From: Atopsyche davidsoni
Lineage: Eukaryota; Arthropoda; Insecta; Trichoptera; Hydrobiosidae
Length of the DNA stretch: 64,000 bases
NCBI GenBank assembly: GCA_022113835.1
Contig: JAILWY010000005.1
Span: 3,118,501-3,182,500, forward strand
Direction of reading: 5' to 3'
Part shown: in pieces, positions 32,550-45,110 of the stretch
Numbering within the stretch: the stretch's first letter is position 1
How the letters are laid out: every line of letters starts with the position of its first letter
Position numbers and translations under genes: made by a program
Notes under the pieces: model-generated
The model's input: only the letters and a program-made list of their open reading frames with translations
The model's database searches: none
What the model was told of the DNA's origin: nothing

Positions 32550-33600
32550 AGATCAATAAGACACTTATGGTTTTTTTGCGAGTAAAAGAGAGTAGAATAA
32601 AATCATATGTTTACATTATTTCAGTAATAATGACCGATTAATCAAAATTCCATTTTTTTAATACATTAACATTAGTTTTAGTTTTCTAAGAATTGAACCA
32701 TTAGCAAATGTAATAAAAACAATGTATTTCTTATTATTTCCCAGACAAAAAAACATGCAAAAAAGTATAATTTTTTACGCTTAATTTTTCAAATAACTTT
32801 AAAAATGTATATAAAAATAAATTATAATTATTATTTAAAGCGTATCAAAAAAAAAATAAAGACAAAAATATAAATTAACCTAACGTAACCTTACCAATTA
32901 AAATATTAAAACAATATTAATTTAAAATAAATTAAATTAATATTAGTTACAATGGTGTTTAATTTAAACTTACTTTTAATAAATGATCAATTTGTAAACT
33001 AATTATGCCTTAACTATGCCTTTTATTAATACTCGTAATATAATTTTACTCACTGTAAAAGGGTACGTAATTTGGTCAGTACTATATGGGAATTTAATGG
33101 GGTAATTATGTATGGTTATTATTTAATAGTTGACATTGAAGACAACGCCTGGTTAGAAGCTTTAAATGGCTTGTTAATCGATGGAATATATTAAGTAATT
33201 AACTTAATTACCATTGTTATTATCTTAGTTAACGAACGGAAATACTTTAATTGTAGCTCTTTTAGAAAATCTAGTTCTCTTAACTGGTAGTATTTTTATT
33301 AAAGTCAAAACAATGGTCATTTAATAACCCTTTTAACCCTCTACCAAAGACTTTCCAATATGCATACATACTGGTTTGGTTTAATGAATGAGTGGCTTTC
33401 AATAATTTGCTTATTGTGCTCAGCGTTTCTTTTAAAATACGTTTAGTTTAGTGATAAGGCTGTTAATTCTTCGTTAAATCTTCAAAGAGAGCATGCCATT
33501 ACTGATATTACGTACGCCTCGTGTTTTATCAAAGAGGAACCAAAAAGACGATGTCACTCATAAAGGCTGTGAGCTCAATCACTACCTAAATATATTACAG
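32550..33600. other. AT-rich spacer
   Basis: No supported feature. Confidence 0.3.
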
Positions 33601-33604
33601 CAGT

Positions 33605-34035
33605 AAAAAAAAGAAAACAGCACTATCGTTTGCGGACAGTCTGCATATTTAATGCACCGTCTAGCGAGCCTTTGAAAAGTGAAAATTTAATGCCAGATCG
33701 GTCCCGCCCTGAAAGGGTACCAGGGGGGGTGTGTCGGGGTTTTGCGGGAATTGGTACCACGCACTCGTTTGAAATCCCAATTAGCTGGCGGGCGTCGAGA
33801 CAACAGTTATTTGTCCCGGGACAAAGGGTCCCGCTTCCGGCCTGGCGCGCCTCCCCGAGACTTGTGCGTGAGTGGTTGTGTACTTGCTGAACACTTTGCA
33901 GACAGCTGGGATTCAAAAAATCATTTGATACATATGTGTATCTGGTTGTAATGGACCATCGGATAAACCAACACTGGGACCATCACCAGGTAGAATAACT
34001 GTCATACTCGTATCTTGCTAGCCAGCTAGATTCAA
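33605..34035. promoter_or_regulatory. GC-rich island, probably non-coding
   Basis: Bases 33690-33880 are GC-rich and open in three frames at once (plus 33630-33890, plus 33742-33951, minus 33623-33916). That is expected of GC-rich DNA in an AT-rich genome, and none of the products is recognisable. The block reads as a regulatory or CpG-type island. Confidence 0.3.
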
Positions 34036-34209
34036 GCGCTCCACCTCGAAATGCACAAATGCACATTTTTGAACAACAGTATAGTCGGCAACCTCAGACC
34101 AGACACATTGATATTTATAGAGAGTTTTAAAATTTCAACCGCCTCCCTGACAAGACGAGCGTGTTTTCTTTTGATTGGCGAGAAAATCATTTATATGCTT
34201 GCTTTAAAT

Positions 34210-34609
34210 CATAGGTTCCCTTTTCTAGGTTCTGTTTTTTGTAGACCCCTGCCTTGCTAATATTGATTTTTTGCAAATTCATCATCTTCAAACATATTTT
34301 AGACATCTGATATACAGGGTGCGCCATATTTTATGTCGGTATGTAAACATTGAATAACTATTTCTTTTTTTTGTAAGAAGGTTGACAACTGCACTGAAAC
34401 TCTTTTCCATGGGGTATGAAGATGGAAAAGCTTCCAAAAACTTTCTTGCAATAGTCTATAGTACAGGATTAACAGCATTATTGTGTAAGTACTTAGGTTC
34501 AATCTGTGTTCAATTATGACATTTACGGAATGCCTAAATTTTGGTGATGACCTGCTTAAATGGGATCCACTCTCGTAGACCCCTATATTGACCACTTTGG
34601 GAACCAGTG
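34210..34609 (-). mobile_element. hAT miniature element, copy 2, with 8-bp target duplication
   Basis: The ends CATAGGTTCCC and TTTGGGAACCAGTG are flanked by the same 8-mer, ctttaaat (34202-34209 and 34610-34617). The body shares blocks with the elements at 11904 and 52031, including GGCGCACCCTGT (shared with copy 1) and the 5' subterminal GGATCCACTCTCGTAGACCC. Read on the minus strand, about 34375-34490 is a decayed piece of the transposase C-terminus. Non-autonomous. Confidence 0.85.
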
Positions 34610-34699
34610 CTTTAAATGGTTTATTTTGAACTACTGCAACAAGTGTTTTAAAAAATTGTTTACAGGGAATATTAGAATATGTAAGCCTGGTAAAATTAA

Positions 34700-34990
34700 G
34701 CTTTCCTCGTAAATATTATCACAGAACAACGCCCCGAAGTTAATCCGAGAGTATCCGGATTCGCGGCAGCCATGTTGCTTCTTGGCGGTCCATTGTGTCC
34801 GCCATGATGGATTAGCCGAGGGCGGGAGACGGACTCCATATTTAATTTACCCTGAAACAAAACACAATATCTTCCGGAGACCATCGCCATTAAATTGGTA
34901 TTTGCGATGACGACGGCTGGTGGGGAGGTTAGTCTGCGGCTGCCTCCCTGCCGCTACCCCCTGTTTATCACAGGGTAGGAATTGGAGAGA
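34700..34990. promoter_or_regulatory. candidate regulatory island with clustered GCCAT words
   Basis: GCCAT, the core of Pho/YY1 sites, occurs at 34769, 34801 and 34886, all in the same orientation within about 120 bp, in a GC-richer block. Clusters of such sites with GAGAG occur in Polycomb response elements; one GAGAG is at about 34985. The minus frame 34696-34890 is not recognisable. Confidence 0.3.
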
Positions 34991-35004
34991 TATTAAAACC
35001 TTTA

Positions 35005-35545
35005 TTTATTAATGATAAGGATAATTTTTTAATCTTTGAGTTTATTATAGTTTTTGCGTGACTAGTTTCGACCAACAGACTTGGTCATCATCAGATGCAG
35101 AACAAAACTGTTTTGTTGTGCACCAAAGTCAAAGTCGAAGTGAAAAAAGAATAAAAAGTTACCCTTATCATTAATAAAAAATGGATTTTCACCAATCAAA
35201 TGCCTTGTCCCTCAACAGGTTCAAAACTCAAGTCTTTGTGCTTGACAATGACAAATACAAATACAAGAAAGTCATTTTTCATTATTTAGCGTTTAGTAGT
35301 TCTTATTATATTATACAGCAAGAATATATACAATTTTGAAATTATCTTTTTAATTTTTTTATATTAATAGATAATTAATTACGTTTTTAAAATTCCTTGA
35401 TAAAATAAAAAAAGTTTAAAATAGATAATGAAAAAAACTGTCATCAAAAAATGAATATATCTGTCCAAAACGACCAATTTCATTGATTTGGAAACTTTCA
35501 GCAAGCTTACTAGTTATAAAACTATATTTCATCAAAAACTAAATC
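35005..35545. repeat. family 1 repeat, long copy with shared 3' body
   Basis: Minus-strand hammerhead end (35055-35099), a palindromic joint (CAGAACAAAACTGTTTTGTT), a damaged plus-strand half, the TTGTCCCTCAACAGG block, then about 330 bases (35215-35545) nearly identical to 46165-46495. The shared body is AT-rich and non-coding. Confidence 0.75.
35055..35099 (-). ncRNA. hammerhead-ribozyme-like motif, family 1 copy 4
   Basis: On the minus strand: TGCAT, CTGATGA, extra T, GACCA/TGGTC stem II with a 7-nt loop, GAAAC, TA, GTC, ACGCA. One stem I pair is lost (A opposite C). The rest equals copy 5 base for base. Confidence 0.55.
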
Positions 35546-35765
35546 GTTTTGTGTTTCAGTGTTTACTTTATGACGGTTAAATTACTTAAAATCATGGATT
35601 TAATGAGATACTAAATAATATATAAAGTATCTCAAGAAAAAAAAAAAAATATTATAGTTACCTCTCATGTCCAACAAATTGGTTTAAATTGATACAAATG
35701 TAAATAAAAAAGTTAATTTTTTTAAAAATATTTTTTTAAATTCTATAAATATTAAATGTGTTTAT
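35545..35765. other. AT-rich spacer
   Basis: No supported feature. Confidence 0.3.
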
Positions 35766-35769
35766 AATC

Positions 35770-36100
35770 CACCCCTGCAGTTTTTTTTAATCCCCCGTTG
35801 GCTGACATTGTACCTCCCTGACGTCACGGAGGAGTCGCGCCTCGCCAACTGGTGCACTGTCAACGACTCACCCCGGCCACCCCCGGTTCAAATTTATTAT
35901 TTTATATTTATTATAATTCCCCGTTCCGCCCCTGTTTCTTTCAGATACCTCGGTGCTTTATTATAGATTATCGAAAATCTGTAAGATCGAGGGGCGAGCT
36001 TATGGCACAGTTGCGGCTTCAAATTGTAGAACAGAAGGTATTCTGCCGAATAACGTCTTTGAATGCACAATATTTGGGTTATCGATGCACACATCAATTT
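35770..36100. promoter_or_regulatory. candidate regulatory island with an extended CRE palindrome
   Basis: At 35813-35832 the sequence reads CCTCC-C-TGACGTCA-C-GGAGG, an 8-bp CRE inside a near-perfect 20-bp dyad. GC-rich flanks reach about 35890. Downstream frames (plus 35852-36172) are not recognisable. Confidence 0.35.
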
Positions 36101-36535
36101 TTTTTATTAAAAATATGTTTAGGCACGATATTTTTAGGTATCCATAAATTCTTAATTGAACTTAAACTGTGAAGTATTCTTTTATATTCGTATCAGCGTT
36201 TGTCTCTATTTCAATTCGAGGCGAGGTTATCTATAAAATTTATAGGGAAGGTGCAATATATTAAGTAATATGTGCCATCGAAATGGCTTTTAAATGTAAA
36301 TATAGTACGGGATGTGTTAAAGTAATGTACGGGGTAAAATAACGCAGTATCTAAAGAAACGTCTCGGTGGAAATGCACTGCGATAATTTAATACAAAATG
36401 GCTTTTATTGCATTTATTCTACTACCAGCGTTAGCTTTATTTTTTTTTGTTTGTCTGTAAATTGAACACATACCATTGAAAGATGAATATAGTACAAGTT
36501 ACAAATTCTGTCAAACCCAGAATTCAACCACCTGA
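36100..36535. other. AT-rich spacer
   Basis: No supported feature. Confidence 0.3.
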
Positions 36536-36539
36536 AATA

Positions 36540-36850
36540 TAAGACAGATGCATCGCCAACCCAAGACGACGGTACATCAAATCACAGTCCCCGGGGCAAA
36601 GAAATTTTCAGACCCTCCATTTGATTAGGCGGTTTAATTTCAAATACTCCCGACTTCCTGTTCAAATGAATTAGAGAAAACTTGGTTGCAGATATTGTAT
36701 CCGCCCGTGTGTTTGACAAGAGCCGTATTGTTCGGGAATGACGGAGAAACATCGGCAGGCCTCTCCCTCTCTGGCCCCGGGCGGTACTCGAACCTGGAAA
36801 CGGGAATGCTTGAAACCCGGCTGTTTCAAAGCGAAAAGGTATGTAATATT
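36540..36850. promoter_or_regulatory. candidate regulatory island
   Basis: GC-richer sequence containing TTTGATTAGGCGGTTTAATTTC and CCCCGGGCGGTACTCG words. The plus frame 36686-36898 is not recognisable. Confidence 0.25.
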
Positions 36851-37029
36851 GAATTATTTTTGGTTATAATTAGACCGAAATGGCTGCAGGCGTATTAATT
36901 TAGTTACGCTTTGATTTGGACGGCAAACAGAAATGCAGTTATTTGCAGAATTGTTTTTTATTGCGAAACTTTTACCAGTACTCTTGATATGAAATATAAA
37001 TTTTACCATGGATTTATCTAGGTATTGGT

Positions 37030-37033
<4 letters not shown>

Positions 37034-37108
<75 letters not shown>
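37034..37108. repeat. (TA)n microsatellite, about 75 bp
   Basis: An uninterrupted alternating AT run. Any translation across it (Tyr-Ile repeats on the minus strand) is meaningless. Such tracts are length-variable and can extrude cruciforms. Confidence 0.95.
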
Positions 37109-37109
<1 letters not shown>

Positions 37110-39835
37110 TCGCCAGTACACCATATATATAATGGTGAGTAAAAAGTCTGGTTCTATCAAATCTAGCACAAACAAAATGTCTACAAAATTTTATATTGTC
37201 TTTCCATGATTTCATTATTCCTAATAAGTCGCTGAATTTTTTCTAATAATGTAAGCTTTTTATTAGAATAGAAACAAATTGCTTCCCCCTGTCAGAACTA
37301 ATTTGAATTTTTATGCAATTTCTCGTGATTTTCAACGACGGCAATGCAATTGAAGATAATCTAATCAACTTGCTGGCGAAGAAAATTAAAATTCTTAATT
37401 TTCTTCAAATAACTCATTAAAAATCTATTGCGAGATTTTTAAAGAACTCCGTCTTCCAGAAAATACAGCATTCCTTTCAGTTTAATAAAATTCTTTATAA
37501 AATATTCTTCATAAGTATACGCCATAATAAAGAAAAATACAAAGCCACAGTATTTTATTGAATATTATAATATACATAAATCGTTCATGAAATATTTCCA
37601 TTTTCTAGTTTTCTATTTAAGGCTATTACTCTGATTATTGAAACGAGTTTATTAAACCTCAAAATCAAATTATTTTCAATGAAACTAGAATGTTTGTTCC
37701 TTCTTAAGTCAAACAAATAAAGATACAAGCGAATCTCAATCTTCAGTATAGATTTCAACAGTACAGGGTGGCTAGGGGGTGTGATCCTGTTTGGTAAGGA
37801 AGCGGTTCCGGTGTAGGCATCGTATCACAGGATATTGCATTTATCCCTCTGTGCAAATAAGGCAAAGGCACCTGCAGGCAAACGATATTAAGGACTGGAT
37901 TAAAAGTTGAACTTGTTTGCGGTGTAAGTCAAGCTTTACGCTAAGGGGAAGCTTACGATTTACTGTAAACGGTCGACGTTAGATATACGAGCATTTTATT
38001 TAATTAGATTAATTTGACTTGTTTTTATTGTTAAATCTTACTATAAAAACATCACATTATATCAAGAGTTAATCATACACTTGTAAAATAACATTTTTCA
38101 AATGATCTGCACCAATAAACGCAGTGTTTGTTAAAATAATGTTGAGTAAAAAAAATTTTGACAAACATATCTTTTATCACGTGTAATATATTTGATCTCG
38201 ATTATAAATTTTATTAAATACAAACTTGTATACATAACCTAAAAATAATAAACCTATTAAAAAGCATAAAAATGATGATGTGAATAAAACTGAGACCGAG
38301 TAACAAGAACTAATTGATTTTACGCAAATTTTTGCGCTCTATTGGCGTTATTGGTTTAAACTTTAATATGATTAATTTTCAACGAAAAATAAAATTATAT
38401 TATTTTGGCTGTGCAAAAACAGTATTCGCCCATCAAGCAGAATATAAACTTTATATATGAACGAGAAACTACTATGATATAAAGAAATAAAAAAACTTAT
38501 TTGTTCTTAAATAAGAGATCCTTTCAAGTATTATACGACTTGTGCTATTTATTTGAAAATTTAGGGGTAAGAAATATATACCGATATAATTTGAACGTAT
38601 TGGAAATTATGTTTGGAATTCTGATCAGGGATTTCAGATAATTCCAAGGCTTCAGAAGCCACCAAACCGCAAATGTGATCAAGCAAGGCTTAAACGCACG
38701 TGTTTGTATTAATAGCCTTCTAATTGGATAATTCTATACAATTGTCTTGATAATGGATAATTGGATTATGTGTAGTTATTGTGCGTCTGATTATTCTCAT
38801 GATAGATTCTTCTCAGTTTACTCGTATATTGTAAATAAGTTGAAAATTATATTAAACATTGATATTATAACGTGTCGCATATTAATTTTACACTACTAAG
38901 ATTATTTATAGATGGAGGTGTGAATATGTGAGAATTTTATTTATTATTGTAATTATTCAACTGGTTATATTCAATTTTGTAATCTCAATTGATATTTTAA
39001 TATTTTAAAGGTCAACATTTTTTTAAATATACCTTTATTATTTATATAATTATTAATGGTTACCCGTATAGATTAACCTTAATTTTCGCGTCTCTATCGA
39101 TACTTTTATCTATCGAAATATTACCAGTCATCGTAAATGACACTGAAATGGTCTTAATTACGTAAAGTTTATATTGCCATTGTTGAAAGATGCACTGATG
39201 ACTTCATTTCTTTAGATGCGTATCATATTAACGATAAGTTTTAATTTAAAGTAATCTTTTACTATTAAGGTTTACTAAGTTTATGCGCATATCTTCTCAA
39301 ACCCGATACTCAGCTTTAAACACAATAGATAAATAGAAAGTTTAATTGGAGTGTACTTACAATATTCACATTATACAACTCTATACTACTCTTCATTTTC
39401 TGTTAATAATTAAAACAAGACAATATGAAGAATATGAATGGACTATTGAATTAGACAAAGTTTTCTTCTTCAGCGATCAGTTATTCACTTAAGTCATACT
39501 GCCAAGTGGAATCAACCCCGTCTAGAAACAAATACATTATTAGAGTATTACCAACCCCTCACCCCACGATGGCAAACTCTGAAGATCTTCCCTCAAAGAG
39601 AACGCAATTTCATTAATTCTCCTGTTACAATTAGGAACACAATAAGGTACCGCCGTGTATTTATCTATCATTGTGTTGTCTGGGCAAAGAAAATGTGAAT
39701 TGCGACCTGAAAGATACTACTTAATATGCTTGCTTTATATAAATGATGTTGAGAGGTACGAATGAATCATGCTTTGTATTGTTTGGTGATTTATAATGCA
39801 GATCGTATTTGCAGTGCCCCCTTCCAGAGTGTAGA
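37110..39835. other. AT-rich DNA with small mixed patches
   Basis: Patches at 37765-37970 (starting ACAGGGTGGCTAGGGGGTG) and 39500-39680 are less AT-rich. No gene or repeat is supported. Confidence 0.3.
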
Positions 39836-39840
39836 CATGT

Positions 39841-40322
39841 CAATGACCTATCAAGTTTATAATGTGTTTACTTGTACTAGATCTTAACCACTCTCTTATA
39901 AATAAATATATTTTTATATGTTTATTGACATCACAAATATATATAGTAATACTCTGCTTTACGCGAGGAATACGTTCCGGAAAAAATCGCGTTAAGTGAA
40001 ATTCGCGTATATCGGGGATTAAAATTAAACATACGTACATAGTCAAAACTTAACACAAAAAATACGAATCATTTGAATCAATCACTTTATGCAGTATTAC
40101 ATTTTATTTTTACTAAAAAATACATCTATTCTTTTTAGGTAGCGTTTCTTTTACGTTCTTGTAAAATACGTTCATAACACCCAACTCTGTTTTTAATTGT
40201 TATGAGAAGTCAATGATTACATTATGTTCAAACACTTTCTTAAAATAAGAAATTCGCGTAATTCGAGGCATTTTAACGCGAAATTTGAAATTCGCGTTAT
40301 AGTGAAACCGCGCATAACGGGG
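39841..40322. mobile_element. pogo/Tigger-like miniature element, copy 2 (right end lost)
   Basis: It matches 548-1007, including the stretch before the inner end (CAAGTTTATAAT, then CTCTTATAA.TAAATATATTT), the TTTACGCGAGG.ATACGTT end region and the internal ACGTTCTTGTAAAATACGTT block. The left inner end has decayed to TAGTAATACTCTGC and the right end stops at GCATAACGG, so no intact pair of ends remains. The minus frame 39840-40046 is a translation of the repeat, as in copy 1. Confidence 0.7.
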
Positions 40323-40573
40323 TCGTTTATAAGCTTATGAATAAGTTTATGTAGCATATTTCAGTATGAAAGGTGGGTCTTATAAAAAATGTTTTTTTTT
40401 TAACATATTCAATGTGATCAATTCGCTAAGTTACAATTTAAATATTGACATTTATTGTAAAAGCATTGGTCTCTTAAAATAAATACCAAAATGAGCTTTG
40501 AAGCTTGTGTATAAAATAAAGAACGTGTATCATTACCCTACACGTGGACACGCGGCTATTATTTTAATAACCT

Positions 40574-40789
40574 TCACCCGAAGCCTCCATCTCGTCCTCG
40601 CATCTTCAGAAGCCATGGACGAACTTCGCCATAGCCAGGGGCCATATCATTACTGAATGCACAAAACATGAGTTCCTGGTATCCGAGCTGGTGGTGCTCG
40701 GTAATGACCACCAGGGCGGAGCATCTGGTCCTGGCAGACCACACGGCTCTGCTGATGTTGGATACAAGGCTTCTCAATGTTAACATCAA
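40574..40789 (-). other. coding-like GC-rich segment, unknown
   Basis: A 72-codon minus frame with C or G at most third positions sits in a sharp GC-rich island (40560-40800) within AT-rich DNA. The product includes SALVVITEHHQLGYQELMFC and ends in RGRDGGFG. A shorter plus frame (TTRAEHLVLADHTALLMLDT) also looks protein-like. I recognise neither. It may be a retrocopy, exon or transposon fragment. Confidence 0.25.
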
Positions 40790-40799
40790 GTAATGGCTA

Positions 40800-42240
40800 T
40801 GAGGTGAGGAAGCATGGAAGACGAGACTTCGTCGGCTTTATGATATTCAAATAGTGTGTTGGATTATGTGTTTCTATGAATTATTCAGTGTTTACATTAC
40901 TCTTCTTGAATACTTGCCTAAAATATGTTTACTCGTGGGTCTTCAAACTATATTATAAAAAAAGGGTTTTTAGAAGTACGATTTGAAATATTTTATTATT
41001 TACGACTTTTTCAACTTACCTGTTAATTATTATTTTTAAAAAAAATAATTCATTTTGAGACGGCTGTTTCTTCAAAAAATAGCTGACGATGCTTTTTAAT
41101 AACCGTCAAATTTTTTTTTTTTGTAAATATGGAGGGATGAAGAAGAATTTATCTAAAATAATATATATATTAAACAACAATACTATCACCATATTTGTTT
41201 AATGATAAGTTAAATATTCTAAATTTAACTATTAGATTTTTATAAAATACTTTCATAATAAAAATATAACATATACAAATATAAATTTCTCAATTGAAAG
41301 ATAAAGCTAGAAGATTTATCACACTACTTAAGGTTTTTTTATATATATTAATTGACAATAGTAAAATAATAACACATTAAATCTCAAAAGAGAAAAGTGT
41401 ATTAAGAAAAATAAAAATTTATAAAATGATTTATTTTTATTATCATGATGAAAGCTACTACTTAAAATATTACTACAAAAACTTAACGTATATTAAAGAT
41501 CTTGAAATACATGAATCAAATTCAAATTGGAATAATGATATTTGACTTACTGCATCTATGAATAATGACATAAAAAATACATATTATATATTTTTAATAA
41601 TCTCTTACGTTTATACAGTATATAGTTTAATGTTTGGAATATATACGTGCATCAAAAATTGCAGCCTCCTCTGTAACCGATGGATGCAATTGAGCCTATA
41701 AAAATAAATTATTTATTCATCATCAAATTTTATCTCTTTATAAACGTAAATCAATATAAAACCTGTTGTAATATCACAAAACAAATAAGACACTATGAAA
41801 TATCGTTATTAATTTCAATCGTCCGTAATGGATTCTCACAGAACTGACGCCTCGTATGCAGATACGTCCAGTATTTAAATAGGCAATAAAAAACCGAAGA
41901 TTAAAGATTGATATTCTGAACAAAGCGGATGCAGAATGTAAAGGAGCTGGCCTGATCGAGATAAACCCTAGTCCTAAATAATTCACTGTCCATGATTGAC
42001 CCGAGGCGATGGCATTATAAATTTACAACAGGAATGAATTCTAACCCGGTTGAAAAAAATATACCTGGGAATAAACAGCAATTTAGCATTTCCGTAAACG
42101 ATTCATGAAAATACAATTCTATTCATGATGTATTCAGTTTAACAATTTATACACTGTAACTGTGGAATAAATATAATAGATTAAAAAAATCTAATTCTGA
42201 TGTATAAATTTTCAGGGTTATAGTTTATCCAAACCTAAAA
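40800..42240. other. AT-rich DNA
   Basis: No supported feature. The minus frame 41774-41986 lies over a slightly mixed patch (41820-42000) and is not recognisable. Confidence 0.3.
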
Positions 42241-42254
42241 ACATTTTTGTAACA

Positions 42255-42318
42255 TCTCATGGTCTAGTGGTTAGCTTGCTTGCTTATCTCTCACCGGATT
42301 CCGAGATTGATTCCGAAT
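42255..42318 (+). repeat. tRNA-derived sequence (SINE head or tRNA pseudogene)
   Basis: TGGTCTAGTGGTTAGC (42260-42275) is an excellent RNA polymerase III A box of the Glu/Asp tRNA kind. A degraded B-box-like AGATTGATTCCGA follows at about 42304-42316, at roughly tRNA spacing. The stems do not pair well, and an AT/T-rich tail follows, so this is not a working tRNA gene. Confidence 0.55.
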
Positions 42319-42319
42319 T

Positions 42320-42870
42320 TAATAATATATTTTTTTTACTAATATTCAAATTCAAAAAATCGTAGAAAAAACCTTATTGTAGTGGATTTTCTGTTTTCGG
42401 TGTTATAACAATGCAAATTTAATATTGTTCAATTTCAATACATCCGAATTTTTAAAAAAAAAAATTCCTGCGTTTTATCTAGAGACCTTCTATTGCTGCG
42501 TAGTAATTAGTAACCGATTTCTTGTTTTCATTGTCTACATAGAAGATCTTGACGTGTAAAAAAACGCATTATTGAATACTTTGATTATAAATTTAATATT
42601 TTTAAAACTAAATAAGAAATGTGTGCTTCATATAAGTTTATGTTGAAAAGCGCAAATTTGTTACTTTGTATTTATTATTTAAAAAACAAACTCATCAATT
42701 TGACTAGAAACTAGACCAGTAGAAGCAGTTCTTTACGATTAAAGATAAAATATAAACATATGTTCAGCAAAAAGCATAGCTAGAGTAATGATTTATTTAT
42801 TCATAATTTCAGCTCCCGAGAGATGAACGGTTATTAAAGATCTATATTTAAATCTGAAAAAAAAGCTGAA
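42320..42870. other. AT-rich spacer
   Basis: No supported feature. Confidence 0.3.
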
Positions 42871-42874
42871 CTCG

Positions 42875-42961
42875 TAAAATTTTAAGACAGCTGATTACGC
42901 GGCCATTTTGGGGAACCAGTAGTCTGATGCGACCTGGTGTAATCGCGGTCTTAAAATTTTA
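42875..42961. repeat. 87-bp inverted-repeat unit
   Basis: The arm TAAAATTTTAAGACAGCTGATTAC (42875-42898) pairs with the inverse of 42939-42961 with few differences. A 40-bp, non-AT-rich centre contains GGGGAACCAGTAGTCTGATG. No target duplication is obvious, so it may be a tiny transposon relic or a structured element. Confidence 0.6.
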
Positions 42962-42964
42962 GTG

Positions 42965-44585
42965 CACTCTGAAAAGTTGATTATATATTTTGACGTTTAG
43001 TGTCGTACATTACGGTACTTTACTAAGTTTTAAAATTAACATAGTTTTTGAATTAAAAGATTATGCGCCTTTTTTTTTTTTTGGTTACGTCGTATTACAC
43101 TCGTATCCAGAACTTTGACGTTAAAGATATATAACCCTCGACAAACTCTGCGATATAACTGGCTAACGAATATCTAATTCTTCTATTTGCATTGTTTACT
43201 ACAGTCAAACCAAAAAAAAACACCCGAATTTATATAACGCTATTGCTTATTGCATGTATGGCTGACTAAAGCGAATTCCGGAATGAAGTAAACAAACTCA
43301 CGCCTATTTCCGTTATATTAAAGACGACTTACTTAAAACTAACAAGCTTATCTAAAACTGTAATTTAAACATTTTTGTAACCAGGTTACTTTACAGATAG
43401 ACTGTGATTCTAAAAATATTAATACCAAATATATCTTGCTTGTAAATCTAGGATCTACGTAATATATGGTTTAGAAAAACTATCGAAAATGATGAAATTT
43501 TACTCGTGTTAAATGACCAAAATAATATTAGTGACGTGAGAGTCACCAATGTCACACGTAGAAACTTCACTGACATCCGGTAGGTCCTCGGCCACATATT
43601 GACTCAATTTGTCGACTATGAATGTGGGAGGCTGTTGATATTATGCTGGAACCTAACTCTGATTGACGGATGGATTATATATGCTGGATATTGGAACTGC
43701 TTCTATAGAGAAATTGGTATATTTTAATAACCAAACTTGTAGTGAAATCAAGCAATTCAATAACAGATTGGTTTTGTTTGTACTATTTCAAATAAGAATA
43801 AGACTACAACATATTTTTAATAATAAACGCATTAGCCTTTATCCAAGCCTGGCAAATCGTTTAAATGACAAAAGAGCCCACTGAAAAAAGATATTTGTAA
43901 TATTCAAGCTTACTTCTATTTGTAATATTTAAAACAATGATAACGTCTTAGTATTTCTAGAATCTCATTTGTTGGTTTTATGTAAATATTAGGTTTATTT
44001 GTTATTATCTTCAAGAAATGTGTAGTCCGAAAAATGGCTTTGATAAGTTAAAAATAAATCATCACATGGTAAAAAATAGTTGTTTGAAAAACATATTTGA
44101 AATATTTTATTACTTGAAGTTTGGCAAAAAAATAATGAGCGTTGAGAATATTTATTGAAAATAATAAACCTTCTCAGTAATATGAATATGGCATTGTATT
44201 TTTTACTCGTATAAAAAATATTATATACGCTACGCTGTGTATTTTTAATTTAAAGTATATTTTTGTAATTCAATAGTAGTTTTCCAGTATTTTTTAAAAA
44301 AAACTTGTAATTAAAATTTATAAGACAAGGGCAATTAGCTTATTCAAGATGATTTGTGTATTTTCAAACAAAAATTTAATTTATCATTAATTCAGATGGT
44401 AATGGGTTTTTTTGTACATCAAACCCAAACTAGTTAAGCTAATTGCTTATTTATAATCCTCTAAGATTAATTTTTAGTAATTAAATTTAAAAAATACCAA
44501 AAACGGCTTCACTTAGCTAGATAAATATATTTACAAAAAGAAACCGAATAAAGAGACAATTTAATGTAAAATGTTAAATTAGGGG
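42965..44585. other. AT-rich DNA
   Basis: A mixed patch at 43550-43690 holds no recognisable feature. Confidence 0.3.
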
Positions 44586-44589
44586 CGCC

Positions 44590-45110
44590 TTTCAAAATCC
44601 ATCTTAATAAAATTCCCATATTATTTAAGGGAAAAAAAAAACTTCTGAAAAGCGTCTCCAAAGCGTGCTCCACAGCTTATTGTGTCTTTTATTAGACGTC
44701 AGACTTAAAACGAATGTTGACTTATCAACTAAAAGAGCTCGCTAATATGGCAATCTCATTGTAAGTAATAAATCCTTTTGAATGGAAGGTTCTCATTATT
44801 TCCCCGTGTAACGGCCGCTAGACGAGGCTGTATTTCAATGAAAGGCGCTTTTAGAAACAAAATTTAGATGCAGAGCATTTCAGCGCTGAGCCTCGATAAA
44901 AAAACGGATAAAAAAAGCTTTCACTAGCCGTAAAAGCCTACAAAATATGCTCTTAACTTGGCGTCTGGCATATCTAATGTATGCAAATTCCGCCTTATTT
45001 ACTCTAGGAGAGTACACTTTCCTCCTTGGAATGAATATCAAAAGGCCGGTATACATGTAATTTCCATTTTAAATATTTAATATCCACTTTTATGTAATGC
45101 AGTCGAGACG
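44590..45110. promoter_or_regulatory. candidate regulatory island
   Basis: Mixed composition with a POU octamer ATGCAAAT (44981-44988), AGACGTCAGAC (about 44694) and several TAATAAAT/CATTTAAT words. The regulatory reading is inferred. Confidence 0.25.

Noticed and set aside
33623..33951. Three overlapping frames on both strands in a GC-rich block
   Set aside because: GC-rich DNA lacks stop codons in every frame; no codon bias or known protein in any of them.
37018..37215. Minus-strand frame with a long Tyr-Ile repeat
   Set aside because: It is a translation of the (TA)n microsatellite.
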